This document shows, in pieces, positions 29,761 through 40,889 of a stretch of 64,000 nucleotides of DNA. A program made the position numbers and the translations under genes. The notes below the pieces were generated by a model that had not been told where the DNA came from, did not search any database, and saw only the letters and a program-made list of their open reading frames with translations. Source of the stretch: Bolinopsis microptera (taxonomy: Eukaryota; Ctenophora; Tentaculata; Lobata; Bolinopsidae); the NCBI RefSeq assembly GCF_026151205.1, contig NC_087076.1:11260902-11324901 (forward strand). The letters run 5' to 3'. Position 1 is the stretch's first letter, and each line of letters starts with the position of its first letter.

Positions 29761-31455
29761 CCATGCAGTAAAATGGAATATCACACAGGTGAAAGATATT
29801 CGGATGCAGTTGGGTATATTTGTTATCTGATTTCTTAGAACATTAACAAATAAAACGCACGTTTACTATGGCGGAGATTACCGACCCTTACCAGACAGTT
29901 TCAAGTTTGTCGCCCTGATTACTATAAATAGTAAAATAAATCAATCAAGAAATTAAATATCATGAACTACATTTATGCAACTACTACATAGTTTCACAGT
30001 TTTAGCGAGCGTACTAAATCACTCTACAGTCGATCTAGGAGATTGTTCTAAAAGGGCCCCCGACAGTTGAAACCAACTTCAATCGATGTATTTTCGGACG
30101 CTGATTCCGAATCACCCCCCATGACATAGGGTTTAAATGCTCCCCTGACGAGATATAGGCGAAAAACTGTCTCGATCACGTGATATGACCGTATAAGGAA
30201 GTTAGTCTAATTTCTCGTTAGGGTTAGAGTTTCAGCATATGCTTTTGTTAAGGATTGGGTTAGGGTTAGGGTTGGGGTCAGATAAGAGGGTTAGGGTTTC
30301 GAATAGTCGTTCAGGACCAGCTAGAGAACGGGTTGAAAAAGTCACGTGACAGTCGAGTGTAGAGTGATTAATTATCATCCCAGTTTTAGCCTATGTTGGC
30401 AACATTGCTGGCAAATATAAATGTAGTCATCAATGTCTAGTGTCTACTGGCTTCTCAATTTAATAATTTATAAGCCCTCCTGATCCTATTCATGTATAAT
30501 AATAAGTTTAAATGGGAACCTTGCAATATATAACGGTGGCGATTAAAGTTGGATCTATCCGTGAAAATGCATGAATACGTTTATTACTTATAAAGAGCAC
30601 TGAGGGAACAAAAGTTATAAAAAGGGTTAGGGTTATCCGACAAAAATTGAACCATGAACGGGAAATCGACGCGAATTCAAATTATTGTTGACGCACATAA
30701 ACAAAAAATACGTACGCTATTGTCATGTGCTTTTCACGCGTAGTAATAACAATAGACAAACACGACGGCACTACAGTAGCTTTTTAAATTTTGCTATGCA
30801 GTATGTTTTCTTTTTACAACGAATCACAAATCACGTCAAAAACAAACATGACATTATTTTTGTCGCGCGCACCCTACGGATGATTGCCTCACGTTGTAGG
30901 CCTGTCGCGCACGAGTGCGCGGCGAGGTGCACCACTGGTATGGGCCGGGCCGAGTTGCGAAAAGTTGATATTGTGAATCAATGCTTTCAGCTTTGCATTG
31001 CTATAACCAGAGCCCTCGCAGTACGCAAAAACTCATGGTTATGTGAACTTCAACCTGTGCTTGACATGACGGATGATAATCGTTTAAATTTCTTCCAAGT
31101 AGCGCGCCGCTTTCTTTTCGAAATATTACATATTAGCCCGAGGCACAATTAGGGCTTCGAAGTAGCGCGCGCCGGGTTTGTCCATTAACAATCCCTGTGC
31201 GCGACGCGCTAATTAATCCGAACCTTTTGCAATTGTACTATCTGCGAGCAGTTTACTAACAAGCCAGGTTGCAGGTAACATTTCACATTTTAACAAAAAA
31301 CATATGAAACATGAATTCATGCACAGCTAACTGCACCCTTTACTTAACCATGTCACATGTGTTGTCAAACTCTTTTCGGATAGTATTCTACAAAGTCTAA
31401 ATTGATTTGTACTAAATTAAAGTGCATCAATTAATTTTGTGGTGCGATCCGAAGC
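29761..31455. other. No gene supported; dispersed-repeat fragments and GC patches
   Basis: Holds a block at 30079-30180 that recurs at 35188-35285, degenerate TTAGGG-like strings at 30220-30300, and a CpG-rich patch with GCGCGC at 30860-31210. The 155-codon frame at 30685-31152 has no recognisable features. Confidence 0.5.
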
Positions 31456-32224
31456 GGTTCCAATTAGAATAAGACCTCTCCATGGAAACACAATATTCCA
31501 GTATATTTATTTCTAGTTCCTGGCATCCAATAATTTAATTTCATTCCCCTTGATGGTTCCAATTAGAATAAGACCTCTCCATGGAAACACAATATTCCAG
31601 TATATTTATTTCTAGTTCCTGGCATCCAATAATTTAATTTCATTCCCCTTGATGGTTCCAATTAGAATTAGACCTCTCCATGGAAACACAATATTCCAGT
31701 ATATTTATTTCTAGTTCCTGGCATCCAATAATTTAATTTCATTCCCCTTGATGGTTCCAATTAGAATAAGACCTCTCCATGGAAACACAATATTCCAGTA
31801 TATTTATTTCTAGTTCCTGGCATCCAATAATTTAATTTCATTCCCCTTGATGGTTCCAATTAGAATAAGACCTCTCCATGGAAACACAATATTCCAGTAT
31901 ATTTATTTCTAGTTCCTGGCATCCAATAATTTAATTTCATTCCCCTTGATGGTTCCAATTAGAATAAGACCTCTCCATGGAAACACAATATTCCAGTATA
32001 TTTATTTCTAGTTCCTGGCATCCAATAATTTAATTTCATTCCCCTTGATGGTTCCAATTAGAATAAGACCTCTCCATGGCAACACAATATTCCAGTATAT
32101 TTATTTCTAGTTCCTGGCATCCAATAATTTAATTTCATTCCCCTTGATGGTTCCAATTAGAATAAGACCTCTCCATGGAAACACAATATTCCAGTATATT
32201 TATTTCTAGTTCCTGGCATCCAAT
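31456..32224. repeat. 99-bp satellite, array 1 (~7.8 copies)
   Basis: Unit runs from GGTTCCAATTAGAATAAGAC to CATTCCCCTTGAT, exactly 99 bp (for example starts at 31456 and 31555). Copies are nearly identical, differing mainly at AATAAG/AATTAG. The same unit forms a larger array, in the same orientation, at 52342-54567. Confidence 0.97.
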
Positions 32225-33299
32225 TTGCTCTAACCAGAGCCCTCTCACTTGCAGTAGCGCGCGACCGCCGAAGGCGGCAAAGGAGGGCTCTATCCACCGC
32301 CACAACTGGCACCACAAATCGTGGTGCCAGATTTCCTCCCATATTTCTGATGCCGCGCGCGACGTGTTAGTCATGTCTATAGTTACTGCAACTGTTAGAC
32401 TCGTGCATTGCATTTGCACATATATAATCAGTGCAATATTTTCTCGTTAGATAAGAGTTTTTGGAGGGAATTAATTTTATCTCTTTGTTCAATCGTTTCA
32501 TTTTACAACTGTTTCCTGTTTCTTTGTTCGTTGCCATCATTCGGCAGCTGATCAGATCATTCGGCGGATGTTTCTTTGTTCGTTGCTTTTATTCGGCAGC
32601 TGATCGGATCAGATCATTCGGCGGATGATTCAAAGGGAGACAACTTTAAAGGTGTTTGAAGGTCAGCTGAAGGTCAGCTGAAGACGATTTACACAAATAT
32701 TTTGAAAGCTCCTGCTAATTAAATCCTTGCGTATCACTTATATGTTTTTAATATCCCCTCTAGGTTTAAAGGTTTCTGTTAAATTGTCAGTAATCAGCAG
32801 ACTTTGCTACACTTTTGTCATTTGCAATTGGACTTAAAAATGTTAAAGGTTGTCATTGTCTATAATTTCGAAATAGAGTTTTGTGGGGAACTAATTTAGT
32901 CTCTTTGGTCAAGCAACCCGGAACCCCATGAATAGTGAATACTGTTATTATGATCTCCGAGTTCACAACAGGTATAGGTTTTAAAATTCATAATATAATG
33001 GGGGGGGGGGGGGGCAACCAACCATATTAAAGTATATTAAAGTATATCCCGGGTCAAAATCGGAAAAAATCCTACATTTTAATATACTTTAATATACCTA
33101 CAATAAGTAGATTAGAAGATAAGCCAGTTGCTAGTCCCCTGAACTCATACTTCATATATTTTGGCTCATAAATTGGTCAAGTATCAATATCTTTGAACAA
33201 GACTAACTTTACATGAAAGGTAAATCTAATCTATATACATGAAATAAATCAACATTTTTCACATATATTTTTATAATATAGGTATATTAAACATGTTAA
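32225..33299. other. Flank of array 1, no gene supported
   Basis: Directly right of the array is a GC-rich stretch with GCAGTAGCGCGCGAC and a perfect hairpin around 32308-32333 (CTGGCACCAC, short loop, GTGGTGCCAG). A TTCGGC(A/G)GCTGATC(A/G)GATC direct repeat lies at 32540-32630. A 15-base poly-G is at 33000-33014. Confidence 0.6.
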
Positions 33300-33303
33300 A
33301 GTA

Positions 33304-34765
33304 CAGGGTGGCCCATAAGTGACTACCCACACGCAACCTCTTAATAACTCACGTAATTCGTCTCCAAATTGCACCAAAATTTCAGAGATTATAGATGTGG
33401 GTCAAACTTAGATTTCCTGAAAGTTTCGTAAGCCACGCCCAATTACAGTGGGCGTGGCGTGACACTCCCTCTTTTTCACTATTGTCTTCATAAAATGAGA
33501 ACGCTTTAAGCTAAGAACTCAAAATTTTTTGCACACATTTGGCTTGATAATTGAAAACTTTTCCAAAAGTTTCAAGTTCATTGGTTAAAATATGGCTGAG
33601 TTATGACCATTTTAAAATCCATCGGATATGTGATCCGAGCACTCAGTCAGTGATATTTGCACTCAATTAGTGATCTCGTCACCCAATCTGATCAAGAGTA
33701 AGGCGTTAGCGTGTATTAATGAGGTTCATTAGGCTTTGATTGGATACCGATGATGACTTTGCTAGAAAGGAAAACACAAATTTTTAGGATAAATCAATAA
33801 ATGAAATCAACCTCAAAGTAGGGATCCACATTCTGCTTCGGCAGGAATGTGTTGGCGAAATCTATCCTCGATTGGAAATCACGGTCCAAAAGTTTGTGTT
33901 TCTTTGTGATTCGGTAGGCCCGGTTAGAAAGGTCTTGCTTTAGGATTCGCTGAAGGGTTGTTCTGCTGATGTCTAAGTTTTCTACAGTCCTCGAAGTTCG
34001 TCTTCTGCCGACTCTTCGCCGATCGTGTGCAGAAAACGTAAACTTGATCTTGTGATGAATGTCAAAGCAGCTTTTCCGGCAAGGGGGTGGTCGGTTGAAT
34101 TTCATCTGAAATTGTCGTTTAATCTGAGGGTAGAACACCCCATTTTCTTTCTTCAGGTAGACGAACAATCGTTGTTCTGCAGTAAAGGGAGGATAGTGAA
34201 CCATTTTCGATGATTCAATGGATGGTTCATTCCTTTTTATTGATTGTAAGGAACCTGTGACTAGCAGGGCTAACAAGCCCTGAAATGGTGACACCACCAT
34301 AAATTCGTGTGATAGCGTTTTAGGTGCTGTCAGCTGTATAGGCCGGCCCATAAGCAGGCTGCAACCAATCAAGCGGTGCATGTGAGCCAAACAGGCCATT
34401 AACCAAGTGACGAGATCACTGACTGAGTGCTCGGATCACGTATCCGATGAGTTTTGAAATGGTCATAACTTAGCCATATTTTAACCAATGAACTTGAAAC
34501 TTTTGGAAAAGTTTTCAATTATCAAGCCAAATGTGTGCAAAAAATTTTGAGTTCTTAGCTTAAAGCGTTCTCATTTTATGAAGACAATAGTGAAAAAGAG
34601 GGAGTGTCACGCCACGCCCACTGTAATTGGGCGTGGCTTACGAAACTTTCAGGAAATCTAAGTTTGACCCATATCTATAATCTCTGAAATTTTGGTGCAA
34701 TTTGGAGACGAATTACGTGAGTTATTAAGAGGTTGCGTGTGGGTAGTCACTTATGGGCCACCCTG
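33304..34765 (-). mobile_element. Mariner-like (Tc1/IS630 superfamily) element with 351-bp TIRs
   Basis: The ends are CAGGGTGGCCCATAAGT and its reverse complement, each flanked by TA (33302-33303 and 34766-34767), the diagnostic target duplication of Tc1/mariner elements. Terminal inverted repeats extend for 351 bp each (33304-33654 and 34415-34765) with few mismatches. The middle encodes only the N-terminal part of a transposase on the - strand, so the copy is a deletion derivative needing a partner in trans. Confidence 0.9.
33794..34204 (-). CDS. Truncated mariner-like transposase, DNA-binding region only
   Basis: 136 codons from ATG at 34204. It starts with F-T-A-E-Q-R-L-F-V-Y-L-K-K-E-N-G and Q-I-K-R-Q-F-Q-M-K-F-N-R-P-P-P, the first helix-turn-helix of the DUF4817/mariner N-terminus. 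R-R-R-V-G-R-R-R-T-S-R-T-V (GRPR-like hook) follows, then I-S-R-T-T-L-Q-R-I-L-K (second HTH) and R-I-D-F-A-N-T-F-L-P. In full-length relatives the catalytic D-E-x-x-F region starts right after this point. Here the frame ends within eight residues, so the DDE/D catalytic core is absent. A product could bind the ends but not cut. An upstream extension of the frame to 34399 is judged not to be part of the protein. Confidence 0.78.
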   Translation of the reverse strand: MVHYPPFTAEQRLFVYLKKENGVFYPQIKRQFQMKFNRPPPCRKSCFDIHHKIKFTFSAHDRRRVGRRRTSRTVENLDISRTTLQRILKQDLSNRAYRITKKHKLLDRDFQSRIDFANTFLPKQNVDPYFEVDFIY

Positions 34766-34848
34766 TATATTAAAGTATATCCCGGGTCAAAATTGGAAAA
34801 AAACCTACATTTTAATATACTTTAATATGGTTCAAAATTTTAATGGAG

Positions 34849-34923
34849 ATAATATAGGTATATTAAAGTACATTAAAGTATATTAAAGTATATTAAAGTA
34901 TATTAAAGTATATTAAAGTATAT
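34849..34923. repeat. 10-bp tandem repeat TATTAAAGTA
   Basis: About seven units beside the mariner-like element. A related block with TATATCCCGGGTCAAAAT and two opposed TATTAAAGTA clusters occurs on both sides of that element (33024-33105 and 34766-34835). Confidence 0.85.
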
Positions 34924-35707
34924 CCCCGGGTCAAAGTTGAGGCACTTATAGTATTAGTTACAGCCAATATAAAGTTCTCAACTAGATTATCAAGTTTTTA
35001 ATCTTTCGCATAGAATTGAGAAACAAGAATGACCATCGATTTTAAAACCATTTTAATAAATTAACGGGGTTTTCATCACACCATATCAAAACAATTCAAA
35101 TAATCCGCTCCTACTAAATCGCTCGTCTCAATAAAATATTGTGTGAAATAAAAAGGTCCTAATCAGGGTATGAAAGTAACCTGAACCGGTGTATTTTTGG
35201 ACGCTGATTCCAAATCACCCGGTCGATGACGTAGTAAAAATGCTTCCCTAAAGAATTATAAGGGACAAAAACTGTTTCGGTCCGGTCTGAGGCTACTGTT
35301 ATGATTGCGGTTAAGGTTCGACCGGGATCCCGGCTTCATCCCGATGTCGGTCAAAAATCTTCCAATTATTCGTCCCCAATTAATTCGTTATTAATTAATC
35401 AATGAAACACTGTCAAAGTTATAAGTGCCAGTTTGTTAGGTGAGATGTGCTTGTGCTTGTAATCAATAAAGGATACCATGGGGTTGTTATAGTGTCAGAG
35501 TTGGTTAAGCTGGTTTGTTGGGTAAGCTTATGCTGTGTTTGTGCTTGTACATACTATTGTAATTATAAAATAGGTATTGTAATACCTATAAAGTAGCGGA
35601 TACCAGGTTTTAGCTGCAGTTTTTAATTATGGTGAGACGGCTTGTAATCAGTACAGCTATAAAAGGATACAAAAGTTGTTGTGTCAGAATCTGTAAATTA
35701 ACACATG

Positions 35708-35821
35708 CTAGTATGCTACCCTACGCAATGTCCTCATCACCTGATCCGTCAGTATAAATCTAACTGGCTCTTCATTTGACTCCGTAACCATACTCTCGTC
35801 GTACGAGTCGTCTTTGTTCAT
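35708..35821 (-). CDS. Possible small acidic ORF or first coding exon
   Basis: An ATG at 35821 opens 37 codons starting M-N-K-D-D-S-Y-D-E-S. A donor-like CAG/GTGATG after 27 codons would make this a phase-0 first exon. The codon pattern looks more coding-like than its surroundings, but no downstream exon was found and no family is recognised. Confidence 0.15.
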   Translation of the reverse strand: MNKDDSYDESMVTESNEEPVRFILTDQVMRTLRRVAY

Positions 35822-36264
35822 ATTGTTCGGGGTAATGTAATATAAACAATAAACAATCAGGAGGGAACTTGAACTGATATAATATTTCGTAGTTTCTGGC
35901 TCTTCAGTCGTAGTTGATCATCAAGTTGATTTCTAAGTTTTCCGGCAGGATGCTCAGTCAACTTTTTTCGTCACCTTGAAAGCCGGCCCCCTTTCACTCG
36001 CGACTGAGAAAGGAGGTGGACACAGATAGATTCAGACAAGCTGGTTCAGATGTACAGAGTGTGATTTTTCCGACAGGACTCCAGGAGATTTCGTCTCTGG
36101 GGCTTCAGCTTGTCTTTCAAATATCTTGTAACCTTGTCCCTTACCAACAGTACCACAGTATTAGCTATGCCCTGTCTACTAGTTTAGCTTTATCTCTTTA
36201 TCTGGTACCCTGCTATACAGTATACATGTTTACATATTAATTGCGTTTAAACCCCTCCAACATC

Positions 36265-36265
<1 letters not shown>

Positions 36266-36307
<42 letters not shown>
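36266..36307. repeat. Poly-C run (42 bases)
   Basis: The longest of the homopolymer G/C runs in the window. Confidence 0.9.
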
Positions 36308-36929
36308 ACCACCCCCTTCTCCTGAGCGAGTGATTACTAAACATGTGGATGACCCCTTATTATACAAAGGACCATAGGTCGTCAGAAATAGCATACATTG
36401 ATTATATTGATGTACACGCTATATAATACACATTACAGTGTAAAGTTACACTGATCTACAGTTCATCTCTTAATGGATTATTCCAGAATTGCGCGCGCAC
36501 ACGTGTTATGATCAAACAGATCGTTTCATAATCATGGCATGTATACCGTCGTTATATACACGCTCTCGTTGTGTGTACGTTTTGATCTTTAATATTTGAT
36601 TTGATGCAACACATCACTACAGCAGCTACAATTGTACATTTAGACTTTACTTTGCTCCAAATTATAGTCCCAAACTTTCTAGTAGTTCTGAAAAAGCAAG
36701 ATTTTCTATGATACAGCGACTTTTTATATCGCTGCAATATAATTTAGACTTTAGAGCCAAGTTACTTTTAGATAGCTGATCTTCAGGGCTCTTTCCCCTC
36801 AAATGATTGTAAAGCCCGCTCATGTTTGACAATATTTACACTGACAGAAATTGGTCATCTAATTTTATCTTGTTCTCTCACAAACCTGAGTATTAACCAG
36901 TGTAACTTTTCTAGGAGCTGCCATTTATG

Positions 36930-37280
36930 ACTGGCATCACACACTATACACCTTGGGTTCTTGGACTATTCAAAGACAGGACAAAACCTATAATGCTCCA
37001 GCTCTACAAATCCATGGTATTACGATCCAGCGAGTGGAGTACTGCTGCTCTGGAATCCAAAAAAGATCTATAATATCCAGTCAGTCGAGAGCATACAACG
37101 CCAGTTAATTGTAGACAGATTCTAGGGCTCAAAAACACCGACTATTGGAATAGACCGAAGGAACTGAAACTTATATCCCTGCTGGCTGCTAAGATGCTGA
37201 GAAGGCTAGACTCCATCATACATCTGTGGAAAGTTCTCCAGGGATATGTCCAAATTACCTATAGATGATCGATGTACAGT
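36930..37280 (+). pseudogene. Decayed LINE, reverse-transcriptase C-terminal region
   Basis: Frameshifted + strand sequence reads P-I-M-L-Q-L-Y-K-S-M-V-L, then E-Y-C-C, I-E-x-I-Q-R-Q, Q-I-L-G-L-K and D-Y-W-N-R-P-K-E-L-K-L-I-S-L in changing frames. This is the C-terminal block of CR1/L2-type proteins (L-Y-K-S-x-V-x-x-x-L-E-Y-C ... I-E-x-V-Q-R). It is heavily mutated. Confidence 0.7.
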
Positions 37281-38631
37281 TCAGAGAGAATGCCAGACTG
37301 AGAGTTAAAGTAATACTATCTTCTCTCACCAAAAAAATCAGCTTCTTCACGCTCCATGCCTACGACTAATCATTTGCAGTGAAAGCTGGAAGACTTGGAA
37401 TTTTCTCCCCTAAATTGACAATAGTGACAATATCAAAAGACTTTGGCAAGCTTCAAGACATTTCTCGGAAACGGGAAACCGCAGATTGCGTGATAACCGT
37501 GAACTTACCTATTTCTACTCTTCTATATAAGTTCAATAGGTTGGACCAAGAAGTTCTTGGGTAACATTGTTTTCTATCCTATATGTGACCTCTGCTGAGT
37601 TTCGCCAAGACTTGACGGGCCATCACATCTTCTGACCACCCCACCAGTATCGCTTGTTGCGCCAGCACAGCAGAGAGTTCGTGAGGAGGGCCTGTTTCCC
37701 TGATCGGCGGCTTATTGTTGTCGCTATTATCGCAATTGTCCAAACAACCTGTTGTAAGTAGAGCTGTGTTTATTCAAATTGACTGATGTTCAATATAATA
37801 TTATAACCTCGACAAATAGAATAGTATGTTGTTGGTTTAATTGATGCACAATTAATACGCTGAACTTATTAGATTTATTTTATTGGTCAATAATTTTATT
37901 GGTCAATAAACAATAAACTCACTATATCGCAGTTAATATCATTTCTTCTGTCAGTGAGTTGGTGCCAGTTAATAAAGCAACGGAGGTAGTACACACACTA
38001 CACAGTACTATGGTAGACAGAGAGCACGGTACGTTTTATTTTAATAACTTCTCAGTAGTGAGAATATCACTTTTACTAACTTCTTGTCTCCCTTTAGTTT
38101 ATCCCGCAATAAGTGACTTTTACCAATGTGGTAATTTAGCCCTCCCATGGTTGTTGCAGTGAACTGGAACTTGGGGCATTTCTGTTTAAGCCTTCGTTAT
38201 AGATAAGATTATCGTAGTCACCGACATCCACCGACATATTGTGTAATGCTTAATAACAAAATTTCTGAATTAAATGTAACCTTGTATTGGGCTGAAATAC
38301 TAATAATAATTATAATGATAGGATTATGGGCTATGGCCACATTATACATAGCCATTTAGACAAAACTTGAAACCCATGAACTGCACTCTACGCTATTGCA
38401 GTTCACACAATATTTTCAAAAAGAAAAATGTTCCTATCCGGAAAATGTTATGATTAATTATTTTTAGTGTTATGATTAATTATTTTTAGAACATGTAGTT
38501 CTGAATTTAACAACCAAAAAACATTGATTCCTCGGTATTTAGCAATCAATGGCTTATTAGACATGAAATATGCATATGAATCATGCTCACATGTAATTAT
38601 TTTTGACATCAAGGTTTCGTTAAGATCCTAG
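37281..38631. other. No gene supported
   Basis: AT-rich DNA with short direct duplications (for example TTATGATTAATTATTTTTAG near 38448-38489). Short frames at 37379-37564 and 37959-38162 have no recognisable features. Confidence 0.5.
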
Positions 38632-39190
38632 AAGTGAGCCTTTGACGATGCTCCACTCGCTATCAGTCGAGCTTTGAATGCGTCTACTGAACTGGCTTCT
38701 TTAACCGAACTTGGTACTTTGTTCCAGTAATTGTTAACACGGTTACTGAGGACCTGATTTCCTCTTTTATCTTAATTAGAATCTTGGTACCGCTACGTGA
38801 TATCCTGAAAAGATCTTGTCCATAGTCCACTTTGCCCGTCGTTATTTTAAAGGTTTCAATAAGATCACTCCTCATACGGCACTCCAGTTGTGTTGTTAAC
38901 TGGAGGATTCTCAGTCTCTCATCGTATGGTAGAATACCAATCCCGTCGATTATTCGTGTAAGTTCTCTCTTGAACATATTCTTAATAGTCTTAATACTTT
39001 AATAGTTCTCCAGTTTCCGTGCTCTGCTGGTAGATTCCACACTTGCACAGCGTATTCGATGTGAGGTCGAACTAGAGTTCGGTAAACATTCAGCATAACA
39101 AATTTGTTACGGCAGATCAAGCTTCGTTTGATCCAGCCTATAACAGACTTTGCTTTTTTCACGGACTTGTCTATATGGAAATGTTATACT
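38632..39190 (-). pseudogene. CR1-type LINE reverse-transcriptase C-terminus
   Basis: On the - strand, broken frames give K-K-A-K-S-V-I-G-W-I-K-R-S, Y-R-T-L-V-R-P-H-I-E-Y-A-V-Q-V-W-N, then L-P-Y-D-E-R-L-R-I-L-Q-L-T-T and R-S-D-L-I-E-T-F-K, and finally N-R-V-N-N-Y-W-N-K-V-P-S-S-V-K-E-A with D-A-F-K-A-R-L before a stop. This is the standard order of a CR1/L2 ORF2 tail. Several frameshifts disable it. The ORF1-like fragment just upstream (39315-39845) is in the same orientation, so both may be one internally deleted LINE. Confidence 0.85.
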
Positions 39191-39314
39191 TATTAAGAAA
39201 AGCCGGTCCCGCCTAGCCTCCTATCATAATGAGCCAATGTTGCGATTGTACAATCAATACTTTTAACACGTCACGTCATCGTATAATTGCTTGTCATTTT
39301 ATTAGCTCTTCGGA

Positions 39315-39845
39315 AGGAATATTGTCTGGTACACCGTTATATACAATGAAATTCTTTCTGCGGACGTTTTTAACAGCTGTCTTTATACTGTCTTAATCGA
39401 CGGAGCACCGGTAGTTGTTTCACAGCCCTTTCACAGTTCTCCTTGACGATGTCACACCCAAGTTTTTTCATCTCAGTTTGTACAGTTTGCTGGACAGAGT
39501 CGAGCTCTTTCTGTTGCTGTTTGAACTGATCCTTCTGATAATTAGGCTGCGCTGATACCAGTCTGTCTCGTACTGGCCGCAGATTTACACAGTTCAATAT
39601 TGCCTGTCATCAATTTAGAAAGATTTTCAACAGCAGTAGCCAAGGGGTCTTTCGTTATACCCATCAATCTCGAATGATTCAGCTTTGTTAACGGTTTGAG
39701 TTTTCGAGAGTTACAAAGTTCCATACTTTATTGTTAGTACTTTGGTCCGAGACATCAATTTTGTATGAAAAGCATTAAGACATCGGCAGCGATAACTCTT
39801 TTTCAAGTTTGTTCAAATTTTCCACAGAGTTGAACTCCATAGTAT
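39315..39845 (-). pseudogene. Decayed LINE ORF1-like gene
   Basis: Frameshifted relative of the ORF at 46651-47490. Shared stretches include L-N-H-S-R-L-M, D-P-L-A-T-A-V-E-N-L-S-K-L-M-T, N-Y-Q-K-D-Q-x-K-Q-Q-Q and, near 39330, R-R-K-N-F-I-V-Y-N-G-V-P-D-N-I. Pieces fall in different - strand frames. Confidence 0.8.
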
Positions 39846-39929
39846 AAAGACAAGCTGATTAGCTCGGCGTGTCGATGTAAATCTGAGAATAACTGATTGT
39901 AACTCAACTTCTTCATGTGCTTTTTATGC

Positions 39930-40198
39930 TGACTTAGAGGTGCATTATTCTCCAGCATATATCTCGAAATATATGCCTGCGTTCCGCTAGAAACCGCCAT
40001 CTTGAAATATTTTCTTGTGTTTGAAGTCATATCTCAAGTTTGGCACATAGAAACTCGCCCAAAATCGCACAGATTATTCGTCTGATAGTCATACAACTGT
40101 CTGGAAAGTTTAGAGAAAATCTATCATTCAGATCTCTAAATATATACCTGTGTTCCGCTAGAAACCGCCAATTTGGAGATATTTTCTTGTGTTTGAAG
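39930..40198. repeat. Dispersed repeat block, interrupted by a hAT insertion
   Basis: About 150-bp units containing TGTGTTTGAAGTCATATCTC and TTTGGCACATAGAAA. The same units occur at 42605-42730 (continuing after the hAT element) and, in reverse orientation, twice inside 54600-54950. The unit at about 40009-40050 shows the uninterrupted sequence across the hAT insertion point. Confidence 0.75.
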
Positions 40199-40499
40199 CT
40201 TAGTTGTAGTGAACGTACGGAACGTTCACTAAAAATAGTTTGTGAACGCGTTCGCTAAAAGATTTTAACGTTCGGAACATAAGGAACGTTAATTGCTATT
40301 ATGGAATCTTAAGATTCCTGTTGGTTTCATCGGTGTAATTTATTACAAATATTATCTGTTCACCTTAAAGTTAGCAAATTTTGCTTTCCGCAATAGAAAC
40401 CATAAAAGTGATATGGTTAGTCTTTCCAAGAAAAGGTGGCTCGAGCTCCATTCCCCCCTACATTCAATAGGGTGTTCACCCGGCTTATCAGGGATATGA

Positions 40500-40880
40500 T
40501 CAGCACACGAATCAGGATGTCTGGAAGGAGTTTCTAGATGTCATGGACACGTGGTGTGACGGCGCAACAAAGAAGAAGATACTTTCGCAGTACACGTTCT
40601 ACCGAGAGAAAAGAGGCTTATTCTCTACTGACGCTGCCTCAAGTTTTAGCCAAGATTCTGACGATCCAGTCTCTTGGTGGAGCAACTTCGGTTGCGAGGT
40701 ACCCGAACTACAGAGTTTTGCAATGAAAGCGCTGTCGCAATCGACATCAGACTCACCGGCCCTGTGAGACGAATTGGAGCTTGTACGACTGGGTGATAAA
40801 CAAAAAAGAAACCGCCTCACAGTTAACAAGCAGCGAGACCTTATTTATGTTAACGCAAGTTTGCGTCTTATGAACAATTC
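40500..40880 (+). pseudogene. hAT transposase, C-terminal dimerisation domain remnant
   Basis: The frame from about 40540 reads W-C-D-G ... Y-x-x-Y-R-E-K-R-G-L-F-S and then D-D-P-V-S-W-W-S-N-F-G and V-P-E-L-Q-S-F-A-M-K-A-L-S-Q-S, the classic hAT C-terminal dimerisation pattern (d-P-x-x-W-W ... P-x-L-x-x-x-A-x-x-x-L). After a stop near 40765, shifted frames continue W-S-L-Y-D-W-V-I and K-R-N-R-L-T-V-N-K-Q-R-D-L-I-Y-V-N-A. Frameshifts and the missing catalytic part make it a pseudogene. Confidence 0.82.
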
Positions 40881-40889
40881 ACGAATTAA

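Larger units (their letters stand above)
34924..36929. other. No gene confirmed
   Basis: Contains the dispersed block 35188-35285 (related to 30079-30180), a 42-base poly-C run at 36266-36307 and a possible small frame on the - strand at 35708-35821. Otherwise unrecognised AT-rich DNA. Confidence 0.5.

Noticed and set aside
30685-31152. 155-codon + strand frame beside satellite array 1
   Set aside because: No domain, no supporting splice signals, and it spans an abrupt composition change into a GCGCGC-rich patch.
31456-32224. CRISPR-like regular array
   Set aside because: Units are contiguous 99-bp tandem repeats with no unique spacers, in an animal genome.
34205-34399. N-terminal 65-codon extension of the mariner transposase frame
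   Set aside because: The family N-terminus starts at the internal Met (34204); the extension shows no transposase features.
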